A DNA stretch of 64,000 bases from Pseudomonas saudiphocaensis (lineage in GTDB: Bacteria; Pseudomonadota; Gammaproteobacteria; Pseudomonadales; Pseudomonadaceae): NCBI RefSeq assembly GCF_000756775.1, contig NZ_CCSF01000001.1, positions 558,001-622,000 on the forward strand, in the 5' to 3' direction. The notes beneath the pieces are model-generated. The model ran no database searches, was not told the origin of the DNA, and worked only from the letters and a program-made list of their open reading frames with translations. Numbering within the stretch: position 1 is the first letter of the stretch; the number at the start of each line of letters is the position of its first letter. The translations under genes and the position numbers were made by a program. Shown in pieces: positions 25,065-33,818 of the stretch.

Positions 25065-26239
25065 TTCCAGGCTCCATAGACATACCACTGACCGCCGCCG
25101 CCGAAATCGCCACCCTGGAACACATGGGTATAGCGCTGGCTCAGCTTTGATTCGAACGCGCTGGGCGCGAGGATCTCGAATACCTTCTCCTTGGCGAACC
25201 CGGCCTCGCTACAGTCAGCGTAGGGGTCGATCAGATGGCTGCCGCGCCAGAACGGCTCGTTGTTGTTGCGCGTATCCCAGTCGAGCATGAAGGCATCGTA
25301 GGGTGGCAGGTCCTTGTAGGGCGGTGTCTCACCGTGGAGCATCACGCCGCCTTCGCGCAGCACGCGATGGCATTCGCGGAAAATGTTGCGCGCCGCCTTC
25401 TTCGAAGTCTCGTGAATCAGGATGCTGCCGTTGACCACGTCGAAATGACCGTCGGGAAAGTCCAGCTGCTCGGCATTCATTTGGATGAAATGCACCTTGA
25501 CCCCCAGGGATTCGGCGCGGGCGTGGGCGTAGCGCAGCACCGGCGCACCGACGTCGATGGCATAGAGCTCCGCCTCGGGGTAGTACTCGGCCCAGGCCAG
25601 GGTGGAGTGGCCCACGGTGCAGCCAAGGTCGAGAATGCGCTTGGGCTGGAACTCCGGATGGTTCTCCTTCAGCCACTTGGCGGTGGAAGCCCCGATATCA
25701 TCGTTCAGCGGGCCCATGCGGCCCATGGAGTAGATGTACACGGCGCGGTCGTAGACGGCACCGGCGGCCACGTCGTCGGCGCCGAACTCGGAGTGATAGC
25801 CGCCTGGCATGCAGTGGATGTCGATGGCGGTGTGGTAGTCGGGAATCTTCAGGTCCGGGTTCAGCGTCAGGCTGCCGAGGGTGGGCTTGGCGCGGGTCTC
25901 GCGAGCTGCTTCCACCAGTTCAGGCAACTGACGTTCTACCGGGATCTGCACCGAGTTCCACATCATCTCCTGGCTGCAGCGCTGCAAGCTGCTCCAGAAC
26001 TGGTAGTACTCCTCGCGCTTCATCAGCCGCTCGATTTCCACCAAGCTCTGGCCTTGCCCCTTGGCTTGTAGCTGAGGCTCGACGTTCTCCTCGAAAACCT
26101 TCTTGTTGCCGGGAGAAACGTTCAGCGCCAGGTACTGCTTGAAGGAGCGCACGAATTCCTGGCGCGCTTCCTCGTCATGGGTCATCTGGACCAGAACGTT
26201 GTGTCGATGCTGCGAAGTCGTGTCATTTATCGTTTGCAT
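25061..26239 (-). CDS. SAM-dependent methyltransferase-like protein with long N-terminal domain
   Basis: A 392-residue protein. The C-terminal part (about 185-340) is a class I methyltransferase: ILDLGCTVGHSTLAWAEYYP (motif I region), ELYAIDVGAPVLRYA, QMNAEQLDFPDGHFDVVNGSI and ECHRVLREGGVML. The glycine motif reads GCTVG rather than the commoner GCGTG, so SAM binding is likely but not certain. The N-terminal 180 residues form no domain I recognise and include REEYYQFWSSLQRCSQEMMWNSV. The N- or O-acceptor is unknown. The gene is 18 bp from the alpha/beta-hydrolase gene and translationally coupled to the small coiled-coil protein. Confidence 0.8.
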   Translation of the reverse strand: MQTINDTTSQHRHNVLVQMTHDEEARQEFVRSFKQYLALNVSPGNKKVFEENVEPQLQAKGQGQSLVEIERLMKREEYYQFWSSLQRCSQEMMWNSVQIPVERQLPELVEAARETRAKPTLGSLTLNPDLKIPDYHTAIDIHCMPGGYHSEFGADDVAAGAVYDRAVYIYSMGRMGPLNDDIGASTAKWLKENHPEFQPKRILDLGCTVGHSTLAWAEYYPEAELYAIDVGAPVLRYAHARAESLGVKVHFIQMNAEQLDFPDGHFDVVNGSILIHETSKKAARNIFRECHRVLREGGVMLHGETPPYKDLPPYDAFMLDWDTRNNNEPFWRGSHLIDPYADCSEAGFAKEKVFEILAPSAFESKLSQRYTHVFQGGDFGGGGQWYVYGAWK

Positions 26240-26257
26240 GGTGTCGCACCTCGTCGT

Positions 26258-27082
26258 TCAGACCGCCGTTGCCGGTGTCCCGGCCTGTTGAAAGAACCTG
26301 CGGATCACCTCGGCCATGTACTGCGGCTGCTGATCCAGCACATAGGCCCCTGCCTCGAGTTCAAGGACATGGGCATCCGGGCGCGCCTCGCAGGCGCGCC
26401 TGAAATACGGATGAAGCACATCGCCGTCGCCGCAAATCAGCAGCAACGGGCACTCGACCCGTGCCAGCCAGGCGGGGAAGTTCTGCTCGAACACCGCCGC
26501 GTAGGCTTCGTGCCAGCGGTCTCCAGCGATCAGGGTGTCGATGGCTTCGCGGGTTGCCAGCGCTACCGAGGGCGGGTAGGCGATGGGTTGTTGGTCCAGG
26601 TGGGTGACACGCTGCCAGACCTCGGCCAGGTGGGTGGCCTGGGCATCGATGGTCAGCGGCTTGACCGAACTGTCGCGCCACAGGCTGCGTTCCTGCTCGG
26701 TCAGCTGTACCGGCCCGATCATCGCCAGGCGACGGACCCGCTGCGGATGCTGGGCCGCCATCTGGCAGGCCAGGGCCGCGCCGGTGTGATGGCCGAAGAG
26801 GTTGAACTGGTCGATGCCCAGGGCATCGATGGCCTGCAGCAGCGCGGCGACGTAATAGTCGGTGGTCGGCGTCCGAGGCGGGTGGTAGGAACCGCCGAAG
26901 CCCGGTGTGTCTAGCGCATAAAGCGGGGCCAGGTCGGTCAGCTGTTCCATTACTGCCTGGTACATGGCTGAGGAACTGGCGGTCTGGTGCAGAAAGATCG
27001 TCGGGATCCTCTGCTGGCCGGCGACGTAGCGCAGATGGATCTGCCCGTCCGCCACGTCCACATAGGTCTTCCTCACCGTCAT
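26258..27082 (-). CDS. alpha/beta-hydrolase fold protein with altered catalytic positions
   Basis: A 274-residue alpha/beta-hydrolase fold protein: oxyanion-loop segment LHQTASSSAMY, DTPGFGGSYHP, the nucleophile elbow FGHHTGAALACQMAAQHP and the late LLLICGDGDVLHP strand. The elbow places His99, not Ser, Cys or Asp, at the nucleophile position. The expected catalytic histidine region reads LEAGAYVLDQQP, without a His. The acid region (Asp219/Asp221) remains. It may therefore catalyse a non-hydrolytic reaction or act as a binding protein. It lies 4 bp after the FAD oxidase gene. Confidence 0.85.
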   Translation of the reverse strand: MTVRKTYVDVADGQIHLRYVAGQQRIPTIFLHQTASSSAMYQAVMEQLTDLAPLYALDTPGFGGSYHPPRTPTTDYYVAALLQAIDALGIDQFNLFGHHTGAALACQMAAQHPQRVRRLAMIGPVQLTEQERSLWRDSSVKPLTIDAQATHLAEVWQRVTHLDQQPIAYPPSVALATREAIDTLIAGDRWHEAYAAVFEQNFPAWLARVECPLLLICGDGDVLHPYFRRACEARPDAHVLELEAGAYVLDQQPQYMAEVIRRFFQQAGTPATAV

Positions 27083-27086
27083 GGCC

Positions 27087-28667
27087 TTACTCCAGTCCCA
27101 GCGAGCCGGGATTCATCAGTCCCTTGTCGTCCACCAGGCGCTTGAGCCCGGCCAGTAGCTGGCGGGCGCCGGCATCGCCGATCGAGCGCTGGAAGGGGTA
27201 GTACTTGCCCAGCTGCAGGTGGCAGGCTCCGAGCTCGAAGTACAGCTCGCGCAGCTCTTCGCGCAGCTTCAGCGCCACCTCGCGGGTCTGCGGGTCGGCC
27301 GGGATCGCGCCCCAGTCCTTGCGGTACTCCGGCTCGATGAGGTCGAGGCGGAAATCGCCCAGCTCGTCGAACCAGTAGAGGCTCGGCTCGATGACGAACT
27401 CGGCGCCGGAGAAGCAGGTCAGGTAGGAGTACTTGATATTGTGCCGCTGCATCAGCTCGGCATTTTCGGCGAAGAATCGTTCGGTGGTGAGGGCAGCGTC
27501 CACCGCGCGGGACAGCGGGAAGAAGCCGTGCACCGGAATCCATACCTCGCCCTGGCTGCCCAGTAGGATGGTGCGTACGCCGCCGAAGGGTTGTGACCGG
27601 AAGGCCAAGGGAATGGCGTTGCCGATGGGCGCGCCGCCGTTCTCCGCGACGATGCGCTCGGCGATCAGCAGCATGCTGGCCACTGCTTCCTGAGTCGGGC
27701 CGTCAACGGCGATGTGCAGCGAATAGTTAACCTTGCTCAGCACCTTGCGGCCTTGAGTAGCCATCTTCACCGCGCTCTTCAAACCGCTGAACAGGTTCTT
27801 GCCCGAAACGGCTACGTCGGCGAGCACGGAAAGGCCTTCGCTCAGGGTAAAGCCCTTGTCCTCGAAGCCGGCGTTATAGAGAGGGTCGAAGCCGTAGCAT
27901 TCGCTGGCGATGCCCTCGCGGGCGATGGCGGTCTGGGCCTGGAGCATGGCTTCCAGCGTCTCGAAGCCGTAGGAAGCGCAGAGAGTTTCGGCGGGCATCT
28001 TGATCAGCCGCAGGCAGGCTTCCACCTTCAGGCCGAAGGCGCCGGTATCGGCAGTGAACAGACCAGTGAGGTCAGGGCCGAAGTGTCGGTAGAAGCCGTT
28101 GCTGTGCCGATGGGCGGAGGAACCGGTCTGTACCACCTGGCCGTCGGCGAGTATCACTTTCAGGCCCAGGCAGCTCTCCGCTGCCGTGTGGTGGATGCCG
28201 GAGCCATGAAACAGGCTGTTCTGCGACAGCGCGCCGCCGACGGTGGCGTACAGACCGGACAGCGGGCCGTAGTAGGGAGTGCGCAGGCCCTTGGCTTTCA
28301 AGGCTTCGTAGAGGTCGTTCCAGGTGCAGCCGGTCTGCACCCGCACATACATGTCCTGCTCGTTGATCTCGAGGATGCGGTTCAGGCCGCGCATGTCGAC
28401 CAGCACGCTGTGCTCGCGGGTCGGCACGTAGCCACGAGTATAGGACATGCCGCCACCACGGGGCACCAAGGCGACGTCCTGCGCATGGCAGTAGGCCGTC
28501 GCCTGGGCCAGTGCCTCGACCGTTGCCGGGCGGATCACCGCGGCTGCCACCGCTTGTGGCTGGAAACTCAGATCGGTGGAGAAGTAGCGCCGCGACGCTT
28601 CATCGGTCAGCAGGGCCTCCTGGCCGAGCATCCCACGCAATTGTTCGAGGTGGCGGGTATCCAGCAT
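27087..28667 (-). CDS. FAD-linked oxidase (FAD_binding_4 / VAO-type)
   Basis: A 526-residue flavoprotein. The PCMH-type FAD-binding domain covers about residues 30-215 (ALVPRGGGMSYTRGYVP, GLYATVGGALSQNSLFHGSG, LGLKVILADGQVV), and the C-terminal FAD-linked oxidase domain ends in MNPGSLGLE, the usual NPG motif. This matches D-2-hydroxyacid dehydrogenase and vanillyl-alcohol-oxidase relatives; the substrate is unknown. The start at 28667 is chosen because it precedes the conserved N terminus and has AGGA upstream; a longer in-frame start at 28748 runs through the AT-rich palindromic region. A 226-bp gap separates it from the flavoproteins upstream, so it may also have its own promoter. Confidence 0.88.
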   Translation of the reverse strand: MLDTRHLEQLRGMLGQEALLTDEASRRYFSTDLSFQPQAVAAAVIRPATVEALAQATAYCHAQDVALVPRGGGMSYTRGYVPTREHSVLVDMRGLNRILEINEQDMYVRVQTGCTWNDLYEALKAKGLRTPYYGPLSGLYATVGGALSQNSLFHGSGIHHTAAESCLGLKVILADGQVVQTGSSAHRHSNGFYRHFGPDLTGLFTADTGAFGLKVEACLRLIKMPAETLCASYGFETLEAMLQAQTAIAREGIASECYGFDPLYNAGFEDKGFTLSEGLSVLADVAVSGKNLFSGLKSAVKMATQGRKVLSKVNYSLHIAVDGPTQEAVASMLLIAERIVAENGGAPIGNAIPLAFRSQPFGGVRTILLGSQGEVWIPVHGFFPLSRAVDAALTTERFFAENAELMQRHNIKYSYLTCFSGAEFVIEPSLYWFDELGDFRLDLIEPEYRKDWGAIPADPQTREVALKLREELRELYFELGACHLQLGKYYPFQRSIGDAGARQLLAGLKRLVDDKGLMNPGSLGLE

Positions 28668-28707
28668 GTGTCTAGGTCCTCTCCGAGAGGTGGCTACATG
28701 CAGCAAT

Positions 28708-28719
28708 ATTGCATGCAAT
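28708..28719. promoter_or_regulatory. palindrome ATTGCATGCAAT, possible repressor operator
   Basis: A perfect 12-bp palindrome 41 bp upstream of the FAD oxidase start, in an AT-rich gap. It shares the TTGCATGCAA core with 28846-28861. An overlapping palindrome GCAATATTGC lies at 28703-28712. The form resembles sites of GntR/FCD regulators. Confidence 0.45.
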
Positions 28720-28845
28720 TTATATCCATCGCTTTGTGTGTCGGTCAACAGGATTTCAAGCTTATGCCACTAAAAATATAGATCATGCTCTGTTTTGTTC
28801 CTTCTTTGGCTTTTTGTACGGCTAGACTTGTTATCGTTTGGCTTG

Positions 28846-28861
28846 TTTTTGCATGCAAAAA
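28846..28861. promoter_or_regulatory. palindrome TTTTTGCATGCAAAAA, possible repressor operator
   Basis: A perfect 16-bp palindrome with the same TTGCATGCAA core as 28708-28719, 127 bp away, just after the stop of the upstream flavoprotein gene. Two copies of one core in a 226-bp gap suggest a regulated internal promoter, or a looping operator pair. Confidence 0.45.
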
Positions 28862-28893
28862 ACGGCGCCGTCCCTGGCGCAAGGCACACTGGG

Positions 28894-30972
28894 TTATAGA
28901 AATGCCTCTTCCGACAGCGGCCCCTTGAACTGCTCGATCGAGCCGGGCTCGATGTAGCGCTTCCAGTTGTCGAAAATTTCCCGGCCCGCGAGGAAGCCTT
29001 CGAAGATAGCGTGGTCCGTTCGCCGCGGGGTGACGCAGTCGCCGACGCGGTGGACATTGGGCAGGACGTTTTTAAGCTCGAAGTAGAGCTGCTGCTGGGG
29101 CAGATGGCGGATGCAGAGGACGATGCTGTCGAAACCGGACAGGGTTTCCTCATCGGCGGTGTAGAGGTTGAAGATGTCCACGTCGCCGCCACGGATCTGG
29201 CTGACCCAGGCGTTGAGCGTGTAGGTCAGGCCCTGGGCGAAGAGGTTGGCGTAGATCACCGGCTGGTCCAGGGTCACCGCCAACTTGTGGAACAGCGCAT
29301 TCCAGCGCGTCAGCACGTGGACCTCATGGCCATTTTCCACCAGCAGCTCGGTGACGCCGGCGGAGTAGCGGGTGCCTTCGTCGTCGATCACCAGCACTCG
29401 CTTGCCCAGGCGCTCCGGATGGTCCAGAACGTCGAGGGCGGTGAACACATGTTCGGCGTCGATGCCGGGCACCTGGTGCACCAATGGGTTGATGTCCGAG
29501 TAACCGCTGCGGTCCGGCAGGGAGCCGGTGGCGACGATCACGCCGTCCGGTTCCAGGGCTTGCACCGATTCCACCGTGGCGGTGTGGTTCAGGCGCACGT
29601 TCACGCCAGCCTTGGAGATATGAACCTTGAGGTCCTCGGTGATCCAGGCGAAGGAATCACGACGCGGCAGGCGCACCACGTAGTTGACCTGGCCGCCCAG
29701 TTCACCGGATTTTTCCAGCAGGGTTACGCGATGGCCGCGCTTGGCCAGCCCCTCGGCGGCCTTCATGCCGGCCGGTCCGCCACCCACCACCACCCAATGC
29801 TTCTGCGCCGGCGCCAGGTCCAGCGTCTGCGGGCCGAAGACCTCCTCACGGCCGGTGGCCGGGTTGATCTGGCAGGTCATGGAAGTGCCCTGGAACAGGC
29901 GGCCCACGCATCCCTGGTTGCAGCGCAGGCAGTGATAGATCTCGTCCTCGCGGCCTTCACGGGTCTTGTTGGCAAACTCGGGGTCAGCGATCTGCGCGCG
30001 CGTCATGGCCACCATGTCGGCGTCGCCGCGGGCCAGGATGGCCTCGGCCTCGCCTGCGCTGCCGATGCCGGACACGCTGAATACTGGCACGCTCACGGCG
30101 CGCTTGAGCCTTGCGATGGGGTCGACCAGCCAGCCGTTGGGCACGTCATAGGGCGGCATGATGTAGGAGGCCGACTGGTACACGCCGGCGGTGGCCATGA
30201 TGTAGTCGATGTCGCCGGTGGCTTCGACGGTGCGCGCCACCTCGATCCAGTCGTTGATCTCCATGCCGCCTGGGACCATCTCGTCCATGGACAGGCGGAT
30301 GCCGACGACGAAGTCCGGACCTACCTGCTCGCGCACGGCGCGAATCACTTCGAGAGGGAAGCGCATGCGGTTCTCGAAACTGCCGCCGTATTCGTCGTCG
30401 CGCTTGTTGAACAGCGGCGAGATGAACTGATGCAGCAGGTAGCTGTGGGCCAGATGCACTTCCACGCCATCGAAGCCGGCGAGCTTGGAATACTCGGCCG
30501 AGCGCACCCAGCCTTCGACCACCTCGTCCATGTCGCTGCGTTCCATGGCTTTGGCCATTTCGCCAAATACCGGCGACTTGATGTTGGATGAGGACCAGAG
30601 CACCCGGTAGTCGTCCATGGCGTGGGTTTCACCCATCGCGCCGAAGTGGTTGAGCTGGGCGAAAATGTGCGAGCCGAAGCGGTGCACGGTGTCGGTCAGG
30701 GCCTTGTCACGCTCGATCATTTCCTCGCGATAGCCGTAGGGATAGCCGCGGCAGAAGGTATTGGAGGTGGGGTGGATCAGGCGGTTGCCGGTGATCATCA
30801 GGCCGATGCCACCCCGAGCGCGTGCGGCGTGGTAATGGATGTCGCGGTCGTTGGTCAGGCCTTCAGGCGAGTTGAACGACATGGCATGGGCCGACTGCAT
30901 GATGCGGTTGCGCAGGCGGACGCCGCGGATCTGCAGCGGCTCGAAAAGGTGGGGATAACGTTCGATTGTCAT
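28894..30972 (-). CDS. TMADH/DgcA-like flavoprotein (OYE + 4Fe-4S + FAD domain), copy 2
   Basis: A 692-residue iron-sulfur flavoprotein. The N-terminal old-yellow-enzyme TIM barrel (about 5-360; LFEPLQIRGVRLRNRIMQSAHA, EVHLAHSYLLHQFISP) binds FMN. The cluster motif C-x2-C-x3-C-x11-C (CLRCNQGCVG ... TC) is complete, and a C-terminal FAD/NAD-like domain starts at VVVGGGPAGMKAAEGLAKRGH. This is the architecture of trimethylamine, dimethylamine and histamine dehydrogenases, 2,4-dienoyl-CoA reductase and DgcA-type demethylases. Oxidative N-demethylation is a plausible reaction. It is a paralogue of the upstream gene, 33 bp away. Confidence 0.9.
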   Translation of the reverse strand: MTIERYPHLFEPLQIRGVRLRNRIMQSAHAMSFNSPEGLTNDRDIHYHAARARGGIGLMITGNRLIHPTSNTFCRGYPYGYREEMIERDKALTDTVHRFGSHIFAQLNHFGAMGETHAMDDYRVLWSSSNIKSPVFGEMAKAMERSDMDEVVEGWVRSAEYSKLAGFDGVEVHLAHSYLLHQFISPLFNKRDDEYGGSFENRMRFPLEVIRAVREQVGPDFVVGIRLSMDEMVPGGMEINDWIEVARTVEATGDIDYIMATAGVYQSASYIMPPYDVPNGWLVDPIARLKRAVSVPVFSVSGIGSAGEAEAILARGDADMVAMTRAQIADPEFANKTREGREDEIYHCLRCNQGCVGRLFQGTSMTCQINPATGREEVFGPQTLDLAPAQKHWVVVGGGPAGMKAAEGLAKRGHRVTLLEKSGELGGQVNYVVRLPRRDSFAWITEDLKVHISKAGVNVRLNHTATVESVQALEPDGVIVATGSLPDRSGYSDINPLVHQVPGIDAEHVFTALDVLDHPERLGKRVLVIDDEGTRYSAGVTELLVENGHEVHVLTRWNALFHKLAVTLDQPVIYANLFAQGLTYTLNAWVSQIRGGDVDIFNLYTADEETLSGFDSIVLCIRHLPQQQLYFELKNVLPNVHRVGDCVTPRRTDHAIFEGFLAGREIFDNWKRYIEPGSIEQFKGPLSEEAFL

Positions 30973-31005
30973 TGTTGTTCTCTCTTCAGGTTAACCGGCG
31001 TGCCC

Positions 31006-33126
31006 TCAGGAGGCCGTCGTGATGAGGGCGTCCCGCCAGCCAAGGTCGAAGCCTTCCAGCTCCCCTTGCTCGATGAAACGATTGGGGTCGTCCAGCAGCT
31101 CCCGTCCAGCCAGCATTGCCTCGTAGAGGCCGTCCTGCAGCGGACGGGGCAGGCGTGCGTCGCCGATGCAGTAGAGCCGTGGCACGCGGCCGAGCAGCTC
31201 CTGGTAGAGGCCGTCATTGGCGCGATGGCCGGCGGCGATGACGAAGCTGTCGGCTTCCAAGCGTGCTTCGTCTTGGTCGGTAAACAGGTTGAAGAGCTGC
31301 GCGGTGTCGCCTTCGATGCTTCGCACCCAGCTGTTCAACGTGTAGGTCAGGCCCTTGGCGAACACGTGGCGATAGTTCACCGGCAGGTCGAGGGTCAGCG
31401 CCAGGTTCGGCGACAACGCGATAAAGCGGCTGACCAGGTGCACCTCATGGCCGCGGTCGAGCAGGTATTCGGCGGTCCCCAGGGCATAGCGGCCGCCGTC
31501 CTCGTCGAACAGCACCACGCGCTTGCCCAGCTGCACCTTGCCTTCCAGCACCTCGACCACACTGAAGACATTGCTCTGCTGCATGCCCGGCACCTGGTCC
31601 ACTGCCGGACGGGTGGAGGTGAAGCCGGTCTTCAGCGGTGTGGAGCCGGTGGCGATGATTACGCCGTCGGCACCTGCCGCGATGATCTCGTCGGCGCTCA
31701 GTCGGGTATTCAGGCGGATTTGCACTCCGGCCTTGCGCAGCTGCCGCTCGAGGTCGCGCGGGATAAAGCCGAACTTGTGCCGACGCGGCAGCATAGCGGC
31801 GAGGTTGACCTGGCCGCCGAGTCGGTCGCCGGCTTCCACCAGTTCCACCGCATGGCCGCGTCGGGCCAGTTCCAGTGCCGCGCGCATGCCGGCCGGTCCG
31901 CCGCCGACCACCAGCCAGCGACCGGGAGCGCGAGCCGGCTGGACGGTATGGCTGCCGAAACGCTGTTCGCGACCAGCCGCCGGGTTGACCACGCAGGAGA
32001 TGGCGTTGCCGGCCATCAGCCGCGCGATGCACGCCTGGTTGCAGCGGATGCAGTGGTTGATCTCGTCCTCACGCCCCTCCAGCAGCTTGTTGGCGAACTC
32101 GGGGTCGGCGATTTGGGTGCGGGTCATGGCGATCATGTCGGCGGCGCCTTCGGCCACCAGCGCCTCGGCCTTCTGCGGATCGACAATATGGCCAACGATG
32201 AACACCGGAATGTCGCGGATGGCCTGGACCGCCTTGCGCAGGCGTGCGCCGTCGGCCACCAGCCAGTTTTCGGCGTAGTCGCCGGGCGGAATCTGGTCGG
32301 CGTGGGCCGCGTAGGTGCCGGCGGTGGCACTGACGTAGTCGATCAGCCCGGTCTCTACCAGCTTGCAGGTCATCTCGATGGCGGTGTCTGCCTGCATGCC
32401 GCCCACGGTGCATTCGTCCATGGAGATGCGGATGCCCACGACGAAATCCGGTCCCACGGCGTCGCGCACCGCCTGCATGGTCTCGATGGGGAAGCGCACG
32501 ATGTTGTCCAGGGTGCCGCCGTATTCATCGGTGCGCTTGTTGTAGACGAAGGACAGAAACTGCTGGTGCAGGTAGCCGTGGGAGTAGTGCAGCTCCACCC
32601 CGTCAAAGCCGGCGGCCTTGGAGTTGAGCGCGGTCTTGGCAAAGTGCTCGGATACCTCGCGCATCTGCTCGCGGGTAATCTCTCGTGCCCACTCGTTGTA
32701 GGCCGGGGACTTCATGGTCGAAGGCCCCCACAGCTCGCGGTAGTCGTCCAGCGCGCCGCTGCGCCCCTGGGGGCCGAAATGGATGATCTGGGCGATGATG
32801 TGGCCGCCGAAGGCGTGCACGGCCTGCACCATTTCGGCGTCACGCTCGATGATTTCCTTGCGGTTGCCGCGCGCCAGCGAGCGATTCGGCCCGGTGGAAG
32901 TGGGGTGGGTGTGACGCGCCCCGGTGACGATGAGGCCGATGCCGCCCTTGGCGCGTTCGGCCTGGTAAAAGATATCGCGGTTGTTGGTCAGACCATCGCC
33001 GGAATGGAAGCCCTTGGCGTGGGCGGTCTGCATCAGACGGTTGCGCACCGTGATGTTGTTGATGCGCAGCGGCGAAAACAGGTGCGGATAGGCGAGTTCG
33101 CCCGGTTTCTTGTTGTTCTGGGTCAT
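31006..33126 (-). CDS. TMADH/DgcA-like flavoprotein (OYE + 4Fe-4S + FAD domain), copy 1
   Basis: A 706-residue protein with the same three-domain architecture as the following gene: an FMN TIM barrel (LFSPLRINNITVRNRLMQTAHA; ELHYSHGYLHQQFLS with the active-site His/Tyr region), cluster cysteines in CIRCNQACIARL...SC, and a C-terminal dinucleotide fold (LVVGGGPAGMRAALELARRGH). The two copies are clearly homologous but diverged throughout, so this is an old duplication with probably distinct substrates or successive steps, for example two N-methyl groups. Electron acceptors for such enzymes are ETF or NAD. Confidence 0.9.
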   Translation of the reverse strand: MTQNNKKPGELAYPHLFSPLRINNITVRNRLMQTAHAKGFHSGDGLTNNRDIFYQAERAKGGIGLIVTGARHTHPTSTGPNRSLARGNRKEIIERDAEMVQAVHAFGGHIIAQIIHFGPQGRSGALDDYRELWGPSTMKSPAYNEWAREITREQMREVSEHFAKTALNSKAAGFDGVELHYSHGYLHQQFLSFVYNKRTDEYGGTLDNIVRFPIETMQAVRDAVGPDFVVGIRISMDECTVGGMQADTAIEMTCKLVETGLIDYVSATAGTYAAHADQIPPGDYAENWLVADGARLRKAVQAIRDIPVFIVGHIVDPQKAEALVAEGAADMIAMTRTQIADPEFANKLLEGREDEINHCIRCNQACIARLMAGNAISCVVNPAAGREQRFGSHTVQPARAPGRWLVVGGGPAGMRAALELARRGHAVELVEAGDRLGGQVNLAAMLPRRHKFGFIPRDLERQLRKAGVQIRLNTRLSADEIIAAGADGVIIATGSTPLKTGFTSTRPAVDQVPGMQQSNVFSVVEVLEGKVQLGKRVVLFDEDGGRYALGTAEYLLDRGHEVHLVSRFIALSPNLALTLDLPVNYRHVFAKGLTYTLNSWVRSIEGDTAQLFNLFTDQDEARLEADSFVIAAGHRANDGLYQELLGRVPRLYCIGDARLPRPLQDGLYEAMLAGRELLDDPNRFIEQGELEGFDLGWRDALITTAS

Positions 33127-33194
33127 GGTCGCTACTCGTTATGCCTTACGGCGATCAAGGAGGGCGGGCGAGGGGGCGCCCGCCCGGTGCGACT

Positions 33195-33767
33195 TCAGGC
33201 GTACTGCGGGCTGGCGATGCAATCGCCGACCAGGACGCGACGGCCCCAGGCGGAGTCGGCCTTGCCTTCGGTCAGGGCGAGCGGCTGCAGGGCAAAGGTC
33301 TCGCCGAGCTGGTTGTCGCCGACCACCATGCTGCGAGTGCGCCAGACTTCGGCTTCCGCCGGCAGCTGCTCCAGATTCGGCTCGATGACCAGCGCCACGA
33401 GTTCGCCGCGCCGGCACTTGCCCTGACGCATGCGCTCCAGGATGTGGATCTGGTAATTCACCGATTGGTCCTCGGCAGCTGGGTCGACGCCCCAGAGCCG
33501 CGACCAGTTGGCGGCGAACTCGGCCACCACCGGCACCTGGAAAACTTCCATCGGGTCGACGCCCTTGGCTGGGTGCAGCAGGTCGAAGTGAGTCCACGGC
33601 AGGCTGGTCAGGTCGCCGCCGGCCAGCTTCCAGTTCTCGTAAAGGGCAATCTTCGGCACCGAGTTGAAGAACGGGTTGTCGACGGTGCGTAGCCAGGGGT
33701 TGTAGCCGCGCTGCTCGGAGTCGCTGCGAATCACGTAGGTCAAGACAATCATCTGGTCGCTGAACAT
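33195..33767 (-). CDS. hypothetical protein of unknown family
   Basis: A 190-residue soluble protein that I do not recognise. No signal peptide or TM segment. It opens with a strand-like MIVLTYVIRS, contains aromatic-rich stretches (NPWLRTVDNPFFN, LPWTHFDLLHP, AANWSRLWGVDP) and ends with two strand-like segments. The alpha/beta alternation would fit a dimeric alpha-beta-barrel (EthD-like) fold, but that is a guess. The ATG at 33767 has GAGG 5 bp upstream. It lies between a SnoaL-like gene and the flavoproteins in the second sigma-54 operon, so a catalytic or accessory role in that pathway is likely. Confidence 0.75.
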   Translation of the reverse strand: MFSDQMIVLTYVIRSDSEQRGYNPWLRTVDNPFFNSVPKIALYENWKLAGGDLTSLPWTHFDLLHPAKGVDPMEVFQVPVVAEFAANWSRLWGVDPAAEDQSVNYQIHILERMRQGKCRRGELVALVIEPNLEQLPAEAEVWRTRSMVVGDNQLGETFALQPLALTEGKADSAWGRRVLVGDCIASPQYA

Positions 33768-33818
33768 GGGTTCCTCGGCGGGCCGCTTGGCCTCAGGCAA
33801 TGGGTCGGGGTGGTCGGC

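Noticed and set aside
28741-28770. TGCCAC at 28765 considered as a -24 element of a sigma-54 promoter in the internal gap of the second operon.
   Set aside because: No GC dinucleotide lies at the required 10-bp spacing and the rest of the block does not match.
30622-33426. 934-codon plus-strand open frame opposite the two flavoprotein genes.
   Set aside because: The minus-strand frames carry complete catalytic and cluster motifs; the antisense translation is compositionally biased and motif-free.
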